From contig CM043699.1 in NCBI GenBank assembly GCA_023935145.1, positions 58,978,638 through 59,042,637 of the forward strand: DNA of 64,000 nt, given 5' to 3'. Source of the stretch: Bretschneidera sinensis (Eukaryota > Streptophyta > Magnoliopsida > Brassicales > Akaniaceae). Of this stretch, positions 23,006 to 35,567 are shown piece after piece. Position 1 is the stretch's first letter; each line of letters opens with the position of its first letter. Made by a program: the position numbers and the translations under genes. Below the pieces are notes generated by a model. The model saw nothing but the letters and a program-made list of their open reading frames with translations. It searched no databases and was not told the origin of the DNA.

Positions 23006-23690
23006 TCATTCTTCTTTCGCCTCCCTCGTTTTAGCCAACTCCTCTCGTTGTGCCCGAAAGGTATCTGGAAAATATTTGCCAAATAACTTATCCTTAAACT
23101 TACTCCAAGTTAAAGGTTGTTCTACCTGTGTGTTTACCCTGGGTAAAATAACCTCCCACCATTGAGAAGCCTCACCCTCCAACATAAATGAAGTAAAAGC
23201 AACCTTCTGTCTATCTGTCACTGGTAAGACCTCAAAATATTTCTTGACATGTCTAATGCACAGCTTTGCTTCTACAGGATTTACAGATCCTCTAAAAGAC
23301 TGGGGTTTAAACTTAAGAAATCTCATAAAACAATCACCTTGCATCTCATGTGCAAACACACCTTCTCTCTCATTAACCTCTTGTCTCACCACATCAGCTT
23401 CTATTCTACCTCTCTCCTCTAATCTCCTCTACAAATTATTTGCCCTTTCTTCAGCTATGTTCATCCTCTTTAGGGCATGCTCAAGAGCTTCTCTCAATTC
23501 ATCACTCCTAACCTCAAATTCTCTCCCCGCTCTACTAGTATCTGTCTCACTATCAATCTATTCCCTCGCATGAACCGCTGACTCAACTTCCTCATCTGCT
23601 TCAATTCTTCTAAATATTGGGGGTCTACCATATCCTCTCTAATTCAGAACTCTACCTCTAGTTCTAGCACGTCCATGTGTCATCCTCATA
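23006..23690 (-). pseudogene. Second, truncated Tekay gag start
   Basis: A gypsy Gag N-terminal region (capsid precursor) lies directly downstream of the PBS at 23770-23781. It is homologous to the gag at 29440-30653, sharing FKPQSFRGSVNPVEA-like and EGEASQWWE motifs. The frame from 23392 is open for 128 codons; upstream, stops interrupt the start that begins after the MTHG-like Met near 23690. Similarity to the other gag ends near 23035. Beyond it comes a purine-rich low-complexity stretch on the minus strand that has no counterpart in the full internal region, marking the truncation junction with CACTA sequence. Confidence 0.8.
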
Positions 23691-23769
23691 CTCTGCATTA
23701 AAATATAGTTTATTTAGATCTTTCACTTCTTTAAGTTCTTATGCAGTCTACAGAATCATAAAACCTAAT

Positions 23770-23781
23770 GCTCTGATACCA
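23770..23781 (-). other. Primer-binding site after Tekay LTR2
   Basis: The minus strand reads TGGTATCAGAGC, complementary to the 3' end of initiator tRNA-Met, four bases past the LTR2 end. Its presence shows that LTR2 serves as a 5' LTR for the truncated downstream copy. Confidence 0.88.
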
Positions 23782-23785
23782 AAAT

Positions 23786-25848
23786 TGTAACGACCCATCC
23801 CGGGTTAGCCACCCTCGAGACAGTGTTGTCACATTTTGAAAATCCCAGCACGACACATATATGCAACAATAAATAATAATACCAACAGAAATTTTTACAT
23901 CAATCCTCAACCCTTAATAGGGGAAATATATCATTCAGATCTCAACTTCAACATTGTATATAACGTAATATGCATGAATATTTACAAATATATTTTTCTC
24001 ATTAGTCTGAGGATGTGGACCATGTGGCTTATAGAAAATAAATCCATCTGAATCTTAGCTTACCAATTATTTGTCTTTCATGCTGCCTGAAATCATTTAA
24101 CATTGAGAGATGAGCTTCATACGCTCAGTAAATTAAATTTACTAAAAGTATTCAATTCGTATAAATAGTCTCTTAATATTTAATCATTTATATCTCATAT
24201 ACTTGATAAAAGCATTCTGTTATCACTACACATATCATAAGTCTCATTCTCTATCAATCTCTTCTTCTTATATATGCATTTACCTTAAGACCATCAATTA
24301 TCTCATAATTACCTAGTTATGAGGTTCACAGCATATAGTCTACCATTTAGATAGTTCTTATCATATCATACTTCTATGTTTCTTTCTCACCATAACTATC
24401 TCTCTATGGGACTCATTCATCTATAAATTTAAAATAACAACCAACACTTCAGCATTTCAGTAATGTAATCAATACTTAAAACAGATGCAATGCAAAAATT
24501 ATTATTAGGGAACGTTTTCCCATACGTCGACATGTTTTTATCTTAGACGGGCCCCTTCCCGGTTCTTTTGTCTCATTTAGACCAGCTCCCTCTCGGTTCT
24601 TTTATTTCCAGCATATACCAGCTGTCACGGTTTTCATTTATTTTCAGCATATACCGCCTGTCACGGTTTTCATTTATTTTCAGCATATACTAGCTATCAT
24701 GGTTTTCATTTAGACCGGCCCCCCTCCTGGTTCTTTTATTTCATACATATGCATATGAACAATGATATGAAATATGCATATGAACAGTAATATAACAACA
24801 AACATGTATTTAGACACAAAATTTAGCTATCCTGCATTTTCTCAAATTACTATTTGATCAATTTCACTAATTTCTTCTCCTCATATATCACATCAATTTA
24901 TCAACCATAACTCATCAAGAATTTCATTTACCCCCTTCATTATTTAATCAACTCATTATTCCAATAATATTACTTCTCATATAACAACTTTCCACATATC
25001 AATTATACTTATCATACCCATCGAACAACTCCCATCTATTATCAAATCATAGGTTAAATAGTTATTCAAATATTATCACTATATATTTCATATTTATCTT
25101 GATTACTTAAAGTAAATCTAACTCACCACGTAGTACTTAAAGCTACCTGTGGATCACCTCCTTGCCCTTCTTGCTCCTCTCAGCAATTTCCCCTGGTTGC
25201 TGATTGTCAACACCTGACAAAATATTCATATTAAAATCTAATTTATTCTTCAATTCTTCCAAAATTCACACCCTTTGAAAATTCCTACTTTGAATTTCGG
25301 GAATTTCATGTATGTTAATATTCAAAAATAAACTTCACGTTATTACCTTCTGTTTTTCTTAGAGCTTTCCGTGATTCTCTATGAAATTCTCCTGTAAACC
25401 CCTTTAAAATTTTACTCTTTCAACATTTTTTTCAGTCCCCAAGTGTTTAAAGAAATAGAGTAGTTTAGATTTGAGTTTGAAGAAAACCAAACAGGATTTG
25501 GTAAAACTAATAAAACAATTCGATATTTAAAATAATTTAAGCGGCACCGTCACCACTTCAAAATCAAAGGCTGCATAACATGCAGCAAAGTTACAAAATG
25601 TTGCAACACCTGGACTTCCAGGTGTTGCACGAATTTGTGGTTTTTTTTTAAAAAAACTTTTTTTCTTTATCTTTATCTTTTTCCTTTATCTGGACATTTT
25701 TTTCTTTTCTTTTTCTTTACACCACCACGTGTCCGCTTTTTTTAATTGTTTTGTAAAAATTAAATATTTCACATATTTATTATTTTAACTCCATGTCATA
25801 TTTATCAAATTACTTATTTACCCTTTTTTTACGAATACGAGTATTACA
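23786..25848 (-). repeat. Tekay LTR2 (2063 bp)
   Basis: It is bounded by TGTAAC at 23786 and ATTACA at 25848 (minus: TGTAAT to GTTACA). It abuts a PBS on one side and the PPT-like purine run of the full internal region on the other (25849-25862, minus strand). It holds about three copies of a 36-base repeat near 24609-24715 that LTR1 lacks. It also provides the uninterrupted version of the site where copia entered LTR1 (near 24190-24200). Confidence 0.9.
24609..24715. repeat. 36-bp tandem repeat inside Tekay LTR2
   Basis: The unit CAGCATATACCAGCTGTCAC followed by GGTTTTCATTTATTTT occurs about three times. The matching part of LTR1 (52920-52990) has none, so it expanded or contracted after the LTRs diverged. 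Confidence 0.8.
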
Positions 25849-25860
25849 ATTCTACCCACC

Positions 25861-28800
25861 TTACAAAAATTTCGTCCCCGAAATTTCCTTACCTAATTTA
25901 TGAAAGAGTTGGGGGTATTCTTTCCTCATTCTTACTGCATGCTCCCAAGTGACTTCTTCGACATCTTGGCTTCTCCATAATACTTGAATCAAGGGAATGA
26001 CTTTATTGTGCAAGACTTGTTCCTTTTTATCTAGAATTCTGACCAGTAACTGCATAAAAGTCAAATCTTCCTGAAGTTCTATCGCCTGATTTGAGATACT
26101 ATGAGATTCATCGTGTAAGTACTTTCTCAAAAGTGACACATTAAACACATTATGTAATTTCTTTAACTCTGGAGACTAATCTAATCCATATACTACTGGT
26201 CAAACTCTCTCAATCACCTCATATAGCCCCACAAATCTTGGGCTCAACTTTCCCTTCTTTTTAAACTTCAACACTCCCTTCCATGGAGATATCTTCAAAA
26301 ATACCCAATCACCAACTTGAAACTGGAGAGTTCATCTTCTATTGTCAGCATATCCCTTCTGTCTGTTCTGTGTTGCCCTAAGGTTTTCTCTAACTAGTTT
26401 GATCCTCTTAATAGTCAGATCTATTATTTCTGGGTCAAATATCTTTCTCTCCCCAACTTCTTCCCAGCATACTAGAGTTCTAAACCTCCTACTATATAAA
26501 GCTTCAAATGGGGCTATCACAATACTAGTTTGATACTGATTATTATATGCAAACTCGATTAAGGGCAAATAAGCATCCCAACTCACTGAGAAACTCAATA
26601 CACTTGCCATCAGTTTGTGGATGAAAAGCTGTACTAAACTGTAATTGTGTACCCATAGCTTCTTGGAAACCTCTCCAAAATCTAAAAGTAAATCTAGAAT
26701 CTTTATTTGATACAATACTCAATGGAACTCCATATAATCTTACAATCTCTGTTACATACAATTCAACCAACTTTTTAGGACTCCAGGTAGTTTAAATAGG
26801 AAGAAAAAGTAAAAACTTAGAAAGTCTATCTACTATAACCCATACAGCGTCATGACCCCTCTGGGTACAGGGAAAACCAGAGACAAAATCCATACTCACA
26901 TTTTCCCATGGCCACTCAGGTACTGGAAGAGGTTGTAATAAATTCGCTGGATGTCTATTCTCAGACTTCACCTGTTAACAAGTCAGATATCTAGAAATAT
27001 GTTCCGCTACATCCTTCTTCGTCCCTGACCACCAATAATTTTGTCTCAATCCCTTGTACATCTTATTATTTCCTGGATGCATGGGATATACAGAATCATG
27101 AGCCTCCCTTATATCTCATTTCTCATCTCCACATCATTGGGAACACAAACTCGATGCCCCAATACCACCATATCATCTCCTCTGATTCTAAGTTGAGTTG
27201 GTTTCCCACTCAACACTTCCCGTCGGATCTTCTTTATCCCCTCATCTTTACCCTGCATCGGTAATAAACGATCAATAATAGAAGATTATACCACCATATT
27301 TGCCATTAATACTCCTTTATCATTGAAACTCAACTGCTTATCATTCTTCTTAATTCTATCATCAAGTTAGTATTATGACTCCCAATAGCAGCAAATCTCC
27401 CTGTAGCCTTTCTACTTTGTGCATCAGCTACTACATTAGCCTTTCCTGAATGATAATAAATGGTACAGTCATAATCACTAATCAACTCCATCCACCTCCT
27501 CTGCCTCAAACTCAACTCCTTCTGGGTCGGTAAATGTGTCAAGCTTTTATGATCAGTAAAAATTTCACAATTGGCTCTATATAGATGATGTCTCCAAATC
27601 TTCAAAGCAAAAACTATGGGAGCCAATTCTAAATCATGGGTCGGGTAATTCCTCTCATGGTTCTTTAATTACCTAGATGCATAAGCTATAACTCTCCTAT
27701 ATTGCATCAACACACATCCCAACCCCTGATGTGACACATCACTATAAACCACAAATCCTTCATCACCAAAAGGAAGCACTAATACCGGGGTAGTAGTTAA
27801 TTTCTCTGTCAATAGCTGGAAACTCCTTTCACATTCCTCTGACCACCTAAACTTCATGTCCTTCCTGGTCAATTTAGTCAATGGTCCAGCAATCATAGAA
27901 ATTTTTTGGATGAATCTCCTATAATAACTAGCCAACCCCAAAGAGCTTCTAACTTCAGTTATACTAATGGGTCTTTCTCAATTCAACACTGCTTCTACCT
28001 TCTGTGGGTTAACTGCTATTCCCTTTCTCGACACAACATGCCCCAAGAAAGATATTTCATTCAACCAAAACTCACACTTAGAGAACTTCGCATATAATTT
28101 CTCTCTCCTCAGAATTTCCAATGCTATCTTTAAATGTTGCGTTTGTTCCTCTTCATTCTTGGAATATACCAGAATGTCATCAATAAACACAATTACAAAT
28201 CTATCTAAGAACGGTTTAAACACCCGATTCATTAGATCCATAAATGTTGCAGGAGAATTAGTCAACCCAAATAGCATGACTAGGAACTAATGATGGCCAT
28301 AGCGTGTCCTGAATGCAGTCTTAGACACATCCCCCTCCTTTATCCTCAATTGATGAAAACCTGATCTCAAATCTATCTTAGAAAACACCCTAGCTCCTTG
28401 TAACTGCTCGAATAAATCATCTATCTTGTGTAAAGGATATCTATTCTTGATGGTGATCTTATTCAACTGTCTATAATCCATACACAATCTCATTGTCCCA
28501 TCTTTCTTCTTGATAAACAATACAGGGGCTCCCCAAGGTGACATACTAGTTCGAATAAACTGTTTGTTTAGCAACTCCTGAAACTGAACTTTCAAGTCTC
28601 TCAATTCAGCTGGTGCCATTCTATAAGGTGCTATAGATATGGGTGCTGACCCTAGAATCGCCTCAATAGAGAACTCAATCTCCCTATTGGGAGGCAAACC
28701 AATAAACTCTTCAGGAAATACATCAGAAAATCTTTTACTACTAAGATTCCTTCTAACTTCTTACTCTCCTTGCTAGAATCCACCACATATGCCAAATATC

Positions 28801-29428
28801 CCTCACAACCCTTCTTCAACCATTTACTGGCAGTTAAGGCAAAAATAAGATAGTTAGCAAGTATCTTGCATTCTCATTGAAAACTAAACTTTTCCTGTCC
28901 AGGTATCTTGAACACCACATTCTTCCTAAAACAATCTACCCAAGCATGATATGCAAATAACCAATTCATCCCCAGATTTAAATCAAAATCTGTCATATCT
29001 AAAGGCAATAAATCAACTTCAAATTCTCTATCAGCTATATAAATCATATAACTTCGATAAATTATCCTGATAATAACCATATCCCCCATAGGAACCTCAA
29101 CAACAATAGCATGCATCAAAGGACTAGCACTAGGATCAATAGATTTCATATAAACACTAGATGTGAAAGAATGGGTTGCACCAGGATCAATCAATAATAT
29201 AGCAAGCCTATCAGTGATAGATACCATACCCATAACAACATCAGGAGTGGCTTGTGCATCCTGTTGGGTCAATGCATAGACTCTACTATCTCCATATTGT
29301 AATTGGCTACCACATCCTTTCTTAGCTACTGATCCTCGACCTCTGCCCCGCACACTCCCTGATCCACCACCTCTCTCCACCGATTTTCTCCCAACACTTC
29401 CAACGCCTAATTCAGTAGACTTCCCCAC
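25861..29428 (-). pseudogene. Tekay pol pseudogene: protease, RT, RNase H, integrase, chromodomain
   Basis: Minus-strand pieces appear in Pol order. Protease, with LLIDPGATHSFTS replacing the usual D-S-G-A core, is near 29180. RT follows: [20 protein letters not shown] near 28470, and catalytic FIDD near 28175. RNase H has YSDVSHQGLG near 27740 and TDHKSLTHL near 27545. Integrase core remnants with TAFHPQTDGK are near 26610. A chromodomain-like end (VRILDKKEQVL and VLWRSQDVEEVTWE) lies at about 25920-26050. Stops interrupt it repeatedly: the box normally reading YGHYEFLVMPFGL has a stop near 28290. It is homologous to chromovirus Pol and dead. Confidence 0.88.
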
Positions 29429-29439
29429 TGGACAATCTG

Positions 29440-30653
29440 TAGCAATATGTCATCCCTTACCACATACAAAGCATATCTGCGTAGGGAAATTCTGAGACAG
29501 ATGCCCTGTCTAATTTCATCCGAAGTAAACCTTTAGCTCTTGATCATACATTAGATTACCACCTCCCTTTGATGGCATACTTACTCTTCTACTATAACTC
29601 TCACTTCCCATAACCTGTCTCCTGAACCTAGGGGTCCCACCGGTATTACTCTAAGCGATAGAAGCAACAGATTTTGTTTGTCTCTGACTCTACACTACAG
29701 TTCTTTGTGACAAGGAATGCTCCATCTGGGGTGGTCTCCCACCCTGCACACTCATACTGCCACCACCTCTAGGTCCCTCAATCAGCCACTCTCTCCTACC
29801 TCTAAACTCCATCAAATATTTTTCAATTTGTAATGCTTTATCCACTAGTATAGCATAAATTCAAATGCCCATATAAGAGAGTTTTATCCGAATGTCATAG
29901 TGTAATCCATCTAAAAATCTCTTACATTTTCTCTCATCCGTATTCACTAATTCAGGTAAAAACCTTGGCAGAGCTATGAATCTACTATTATATTCAGCCA
30001 CCGATAAATTACTCTACCTTAGATGAATAAAATCTTTCTCTTGTTATACCCGAAAGGTATCTAGAAAATACTTCCTAAAGAACTCATCCTTAAACTTACT
30101 CCAAGTTAAAGGTTGCTCTACCTCTGTGCTTACCCTGGGCAAAATATCCTCCCACCATTGAGAAGCCTCACCCTCCAGTATAAATGAAGCAAAAACAACC
30201 TTCTGTCTATCTGTCACTAGTAAGACCTCAAAATATTTCTCGACATATCTAATCCACTACTCCACTTCTACAGGATTTACAAATCCTCTAAAAGACTGGG
30301 GTTTAAAGTTAAGAAATCTCACAAAACAATCACATTGCATCTCATGTGCAAACACACATTCTCTGTCATGAACCTCTTGTCTCACCACATCAGGTTCTCT
30401 TCTACCCCTCTCCTCTGCAAATTATTAGCTCTTTCTTCAGCTGCATTCATCCTCAAGAGCTTATCTCAACTCATCATTCCTAACCTCATATTCTCTCCCC
30501 GCTCTACTAGTATATGCCGCACTATCAATTTGTTCCCTCGCAGGAACCACTTACTCAACTTCCTCATCTACTTCAATTCTTCTAAATATTGGGGGTCTAC
30601 CAAGTCCCCTCTAATTCAGAACTCTACCTCTAGCTCTAGCATATCCATGTGTC
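29440..30653 (-). pseudogene. Tekay gag pseudogene
   Basis: Gag begins near 30653 on the minus strand (MTHGYARARGRVLN), 87 bases past the PBS. It continues with FKPQSFKGFVNPVE, EGEASQWWEDILPR and LTWSKFKDEFF, the capsid region of Ty3/gypsy Gag. The zinc knuckle near 29440-29490 has CFVCGKG then a stop before HIATDC, so one codon of the C-x2-C-x4-H-x4-C box is now a stop. Several other stops are scattered through it. The start is identical in context to the truncated second gag at 23006-23690. Confidence 0.8.
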
Positions 30654-30739
30654 ATCTCAGACTCTACATTAAAATATAGTTTATTTAGATCTTCCACTCC
30701 TTTAAGTTTTATGCAGTCTACAGAATCATAAAATCTAAT

Positions 30740-30751
30740 GCTCTGATACCA
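30740..30751 (-). other. Primer-binding site of the full Tekay copy
   Basis: The minus strand reads TGGTATCAGAGC, complementary to initiator tRNA-Met, next to the LTR1 end at 30756. Confidence 0.9.
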
Positions 30752-30755
30752 AAAT

Positions 30756-31165
30756 TGTAACGACCTATCCCGGGTTTGCCACCCCTGAGACAGTGTTGTC
30801 ACATTTTGAAAATCCCAGCATGACACATATATGCAACAATAAACAATAATACCAACAGAAATTTTTACATCAATCCTCAACCCTTAACAAGGGAGATACA
30901 TCATTCAGATCTCAACTTCAACATTGTATATAACGTAATATCCATAAATATTTACAAATATGTTTTTTCTCACTAGTCTGCAGATGTGGACCATGTGGCT
31001 TACAGAAAATAAATCTGTCTGCATCCCAGCTCAACAACTATCTATCCTGTTTGCTGCCTGAAATCATTTAACATTGGGAGATGAGCTTCACAAGCTCAGT
31101 GAATTAAATTTACTAAAAGTATTCAATTCGTATAAATAGTCTCTAAATATTTAATCATTTATATC
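30756..31165 (-). repeat. Tekay LTR1, left piece (split by copia)
   Basis: 410 bases align with the start of LTR2 at 23786. The match stops where the copia LTR begins at 31166 and resumes at 52571. Confidence 0.9.
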
Positions 31166-32144
31166 TGTTGTTATTTGTCTAAGGGTCAAACAGGTTCAAC
31201 CATGGTTTAAAATTGGTTAAAGTCCAAACCAATTTTGGAATATAAAAGTTAAGCAAGTTAGAAGGTTGCACACATGTGTGTGCATCAATTTGGAGCATGG
31301 GAAGGCCATGCGCACTAGTGTACGCACTTTTGCACCTAGGCAGAAGCTAGTGTGCGCAGCAGCAGGAAGGAACAACACCAGTGTGCACAGTGCGCCGCAC
31401 ACAGCCAGCGCCGTGCCTTCCAGAATGGCATGCATCAGGTCCAGGTAAGGGGTGCGCCGCGCAGCACCAGCGGCACACCGCCTAGAGACTTCTCTACCAC
31501 ACTCTGCTTAGCGGCGCACTGTCAGGCACACTGCTGCACACACACGCAGCAGGCTTCAAGGCTCTCCAAAGTTTGTGCGCATAAGACCAAAATGTACAGC
31601 ATCACTTGAAGATGAATGAAGGGCTAGTATTTAAAGGAGATGATGATCAAAAGGAGGAGATTGATTCACAAGATTGTCCAAGAAGTGAAAGGTTATAAAA
31701 GGGGTTCTCAAGCCTCATTTTTACACATGATAATACACACAAGTTTGTGACATTGCGAGATCAATTGTAAACACATAGAGAGAATTGTGTAAGAGTGACA
31801 AACACAAGAGAGACTCTTTGTTAGGCTGATTGTAAAGAAGAGATAGTAGTATAGAGAGTGAGTTGTAATCTCCTTTCTTCTCTTCTTGTTTCTTCAAGAC
31901 CATTGTGGGTTCTTGAAGGGGATTGCTGTAACTTTGTAAGAACCATTTGATTAGTGCAGAGAGTTCGGAGGAACTCACGGGGACATTGGCATATTGCCGA
32001 ACCTCGATAACAATTGCTTGTATTCTTTTCTTTCTTTGATTTTCTGTTCTTGTGTTCGATGCTGAAATTCTTTCTACAAGTCACTCAAGACTTGGGTGTT
32101 TGGAAGATCACCACCTGGGCATCTTACTTAGGTGATTTTCAATA
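31166..32144 (+). repeat. Copia 5' LTR (979 bp)
   Basis: It pairs with 51661-52565. It is about 74 bases longer, partly because of a GTGCACAGTGCGCCGCACAC-type segment near 31380 absent from the 3' LTR. The terminal CAACA has decayed to CAATA. Open frames within it are not genes. Confidence 0.9.
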
Positions 32145-32145
32145 G

Positions 32146-32157
32146 TGGTATCAGAGT
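32146..32157 (+). other. Copia primer-binding site
   Basis: TGGTATCAGAGT follows the 5' LTR and matches the initiator tRNA-Met PBS used by plant copia elements, with the last base changed. Confidence 0.85.
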
Positions 32158-32404
32158 TTTGGTCAGTAGAATCAGAGCTGTACAACTGGTTATCGAAGCA
32201 AAAAGTAGAAGGTACGGAGCCAAGACTCCAAGAATCAAAGATTAACTTCTTGGGTGATTCAAGAACGGTGTAAAGATCAAGATCCGGTCGTGTTCTTGAA
32301 AGTTGATTCAAGAACGACGTTAAGATCCATCTTCGATATGTGTTCTTGAGGTTGAAGAAAGCATTTGTGGGTAGTGCATAAATCTGGGATCTTGTCCGCA
32401 AAAG

Positions 32405-35385
32405 ATGGCTTCAAATTTCTGTGTAGAGAAGTTTGATGGAAAGGTAGACTTTGCCATTTGGAAGCGGAAGACCAAGGCGGTTCTAATGCAACAGAAAGTG
32501 GACTTGGCCATTGGAGAAGATGATGTTTTTCCAGCAAGTGTCACGGAGGACTAGCGGACCAAGATGAAGAAGATGGCTTACAGCACCATTTTTTTGCACA
32601 TATCGGATAGTGTCATAAGGGAGTACGGAGACTCGGAGGATCCTGCTGTCATATGAAAGAAACTAGATGAGTTGTTTCTTACCAAAACTCTCCCTAACAA
32701 GATTTATCTTCTTAAAAGAATCTTTGCTTTTAAAATGGATCCTAGTAAAGAGTTGCAAGATAATCTTGATGTTTTTAATAAGCTAGTTCAAGATTTGAAT
32801 AGCTGTAGCATTATTTTTTCGGATAAACAATTTGCTGTCATTTTGTTAAATTCTCTTCCTGATTGCTTTGATAACTTGATTAATGCCATTGAGTATGGAA
32901 GGGATACCTTGACAAAGGAGATTGTGATCAATGCCATAAGGGCACATGATTTCAAGGCCAAGATGAAGGAGACATCAAGTGATGATGGGCTGTTCGTAAG
33001 AGGAAGGCCAGCAACTCGAAATGGCAGTAGCAACCATGGCAACTACAAGGAGAAATCAAGAGGTAGAGGGCAGAACCATGGGAGATCTCATTCCAAGATA
33101 AGACTTGGAGGAGGAAGAAGATGCTTCTACTGTAACAAGGAGGGCCATTTCAAGAAAGATTGCAAGAAGATGATATGGGATGAGAGGAGAAGCCATACCA
33201 ACAATGGAGAGGCTTCGGTTTCCAAAGGAGAACAACAAGATGATGTTCTTGTTGTGTGCTCGAATGTGAGCAGGAGGCAATGCAGTGGAAAGTGGATGCT
33301 TGACTCCGGGTGCACTTATCATATGTACCCTCACAAAGAATGGTTCAAGAATTTCAAGGAGGTCAATAATGGAAGGTTCTTCTTGGGGAATGACAATTCT
33401 TGTCAAGTGAGAGGGATTGGAGACATTTAATTGAAAATTTTTGATGGAGTCACAAGGCTGCTGCGAAATGTAAGATATCTTCCAGATTTGAAGAGGAACT
33501 TGATCTCATTGGGGTAGCTGGATTCCATGGGGTATACATACAAAGTAGAGGGAGGAAAGATCAAAGTGGCCAAGGGATCTTTGGTAGTGATCAAGGCAGC
33601 AAAAAACGATGGACTCTATGAGATGATTAGAGAGACAAAAATCAATGATCAAGCAGCAAGCTTGATGGCTGAGATGGACAAGGCAGCCCTTTGGCACACT
33701 CGCTTGGGACACATAAGCGAAAGGGCCTGCAAGTGCTTAGCAAGGAAGGTCTACTTGGTGGTGACAAAGTGGAAAAACTAGATTTCTGTGAGAGTTTCAT
33801 TCTTGGGAAGCAACACCGGGTCAGCTTCAACACCGGAGTGCACAAGTCCAAAGGAATTCTTGATTACATTCATTCGGACCTTTGGGGACCAGCAAGAACA
33901 CCAACACAGGGAGGTAACTTTTACTTTCTATCTTTAATTGATGATTATTCAAGAAAAGTGTGGGTTTATTTGCTTAGGAATAAATCTGATGCCTTGAATA
34001 AATTTGTTGTGTGGAAGAAGTTGCTGGAAACTCAAACGGGTAGGGTAGTTAAGGCTCTACGAACCGATAATGGCTTAGAATTTTGCAATAATGATTTTGA
34101 TAAATTCTGTGAATTAAATGGAATTCTAAGGCATAGGACGGTTGTAAAAACACCCCAGCAAAATGGAGTTGTTGAAAGAATGAATAGAACTCTTATGGAG
34201 AAGGTTAGATGCATGTTAATAGGATTTGGATTACCAAAATATTTTTGGGGAGAAGCTGTGGCTACAACTGCATACTTGATAAATAGATCACCCTCTAGAG
34301 CTTTAGAGCTCAAGACTCCCATGGAGATGTGGAGTGGAAAACCCCCTGAATTAAACAACCTTAGGACTTTTGGTTGTGCTACATATGCACATCAAAAGGA
34401 GGATAAACTTGGCCCTACATCTAGAAAATGTGTATTTCTAGGATATGGTGATGGGGTTAAGGGATATAGGTTGTGGTCCTTAGAAAAAAAGGGCATGGAA
34501 CTGATTATAAGTAGGGATGTTATCTTTAATGAATTATTATTTCCCTACTTGGAGAAAACTAACCCTGCAGGGGCTTGTGAGCAAACCAGTCTGAAAATTG
34601 TTGAGCATCGCATCAAGGAGCACTCGGTTAAGGTAAAGCAGAGGAGGCAAGAGGGTTCGGACTTGGTAGAGCCCTTGGATGAAGGCCAAGCTCAAGAAAC
34701 TCAAGAAAGAGAGGCTGAACAAGAAGAGATTGATACAGTAAATAACTACTAGCTCATAAGAGACCGGGAAAGAAGAGTGGTTAGACCACTCTTGAGATAT
34801 GGGTTTGCAAATGCTGCAGATGTAGTAACTCCTTGGATAGAAGGAGGGATGGTTGAACCGAAAACTTACATGGATGCCATGGAGTGTAAGGATTCGTCAA
34901 AGTGGCAGCTGGCTATGGAGGAAAAAAATGGATTCTTTGATGAAGAACAACTCTTGGGAGCTGGTGCCTAAACCAGAAAAACAGAGAGAAGTGGATTGTA
35001 GATGACTCTACAAGATCAAAGAAGGGAATACTCCAGGGGATGAAGTCTGGTATAAAGCTAGGCTGGTGGTGAAAGGGTTCACACAAAAAGAAGGCATAGA
35101 TTTCACCGAAATCTTCTCACCGGTTGTGAAGTACAACACGATTCGGATAGTGTTAGCATTGGTGGTCCAATTTGATTGGGAAATTAAGCAAATGGATGTG
35201 AAGACTGCATTCTTGCATAGAGAGCTCGATAAGACCATTTTCATGAGGCAACCCGAAGGCTATGAGGAAGGAAGGCAGGGAGAGCTAGTGTGCAAATTGA
35301 AAAAGTCTCTCTATAGCCTGAAGCAATCACCTTAGCAATGGAACAAGAGGTTTGATTCCTTTGTAATCAGCTTGGGTTTCATGAG
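32405..35385 (+). pseudogene. Copia gag-pol pseudogene, first part (gag to mid RT)
   Basis: The frame starts at ATG 32405 (FCVEKFDGKVDFAIWKRK). In order: Gag with zinc knuckle CFYCNKEGHFKKDC near 33123; protease WMLDSGCTYHMYP near 33294; a GAG-pre-integrase region ALWHTRLGHISERA near 33688; integrase with Asp in HSDLWGP near 33870, Asp in RTDNGLEF near 34065 and Glu in NGVVERMNRTL near 34163; and RT from FTQKEGIDFTEIFSPV near 35078 to SLYSLKQSP. In-frame TAG (32552-32554) and TGA (32654-32656) replace Trp. Further breaks lie at 33428, about 33735, 34750 and about 34970-35005. The LINE cuts it at 35386-35402; RT resumes at 50581. Confidence 0.9.
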
Positions 35386-35402
35386 GAGCTACTATGATTC
35401 TT
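35386..35402. repeat. LINE target-site duplication, left copy
   Basis: GAGCTACTATGATTCTT is repeated exactly at 50564-50580 and brackets the LINE inside the copia RT. Confidence 0.92.
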
Positions 35403-35567
35403 TTTTTTATCAGTAAATAAAACTTGTATTAATAAAAAAATGTACAAAAAAATCACTGGGCATACCCAGGGGATTTACAATGAGAGCATATACAGAAAAC
35501 AAAAAAAAGCTTATAAAAGAAGCCTAATCTCTGGGCAAAATGCATACACAATTCTATAAATTACAAT

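Noticed and set aside
22889..23086. Plus-strand frame with a Phe-rich hydrophobic run, like a membrane segment
   Set aside because: It is the complement of the purine-rich low-complexity stretch at the gag/CACTA junction.
31217..31609. Cys/Ala/His-rich frames on both strands near the copia 5' LTR start
   Set aside because: GC-rich U3 sequence of the LTR; the counterpart in the 3' LTR does not preserve the frames.
34032..34358. Minus-strand frame opposite copia integrase
   Set aside because: Shadow of the integrase coding strand; the same applies to similar frames opposite gypsy RT and integrase regions.
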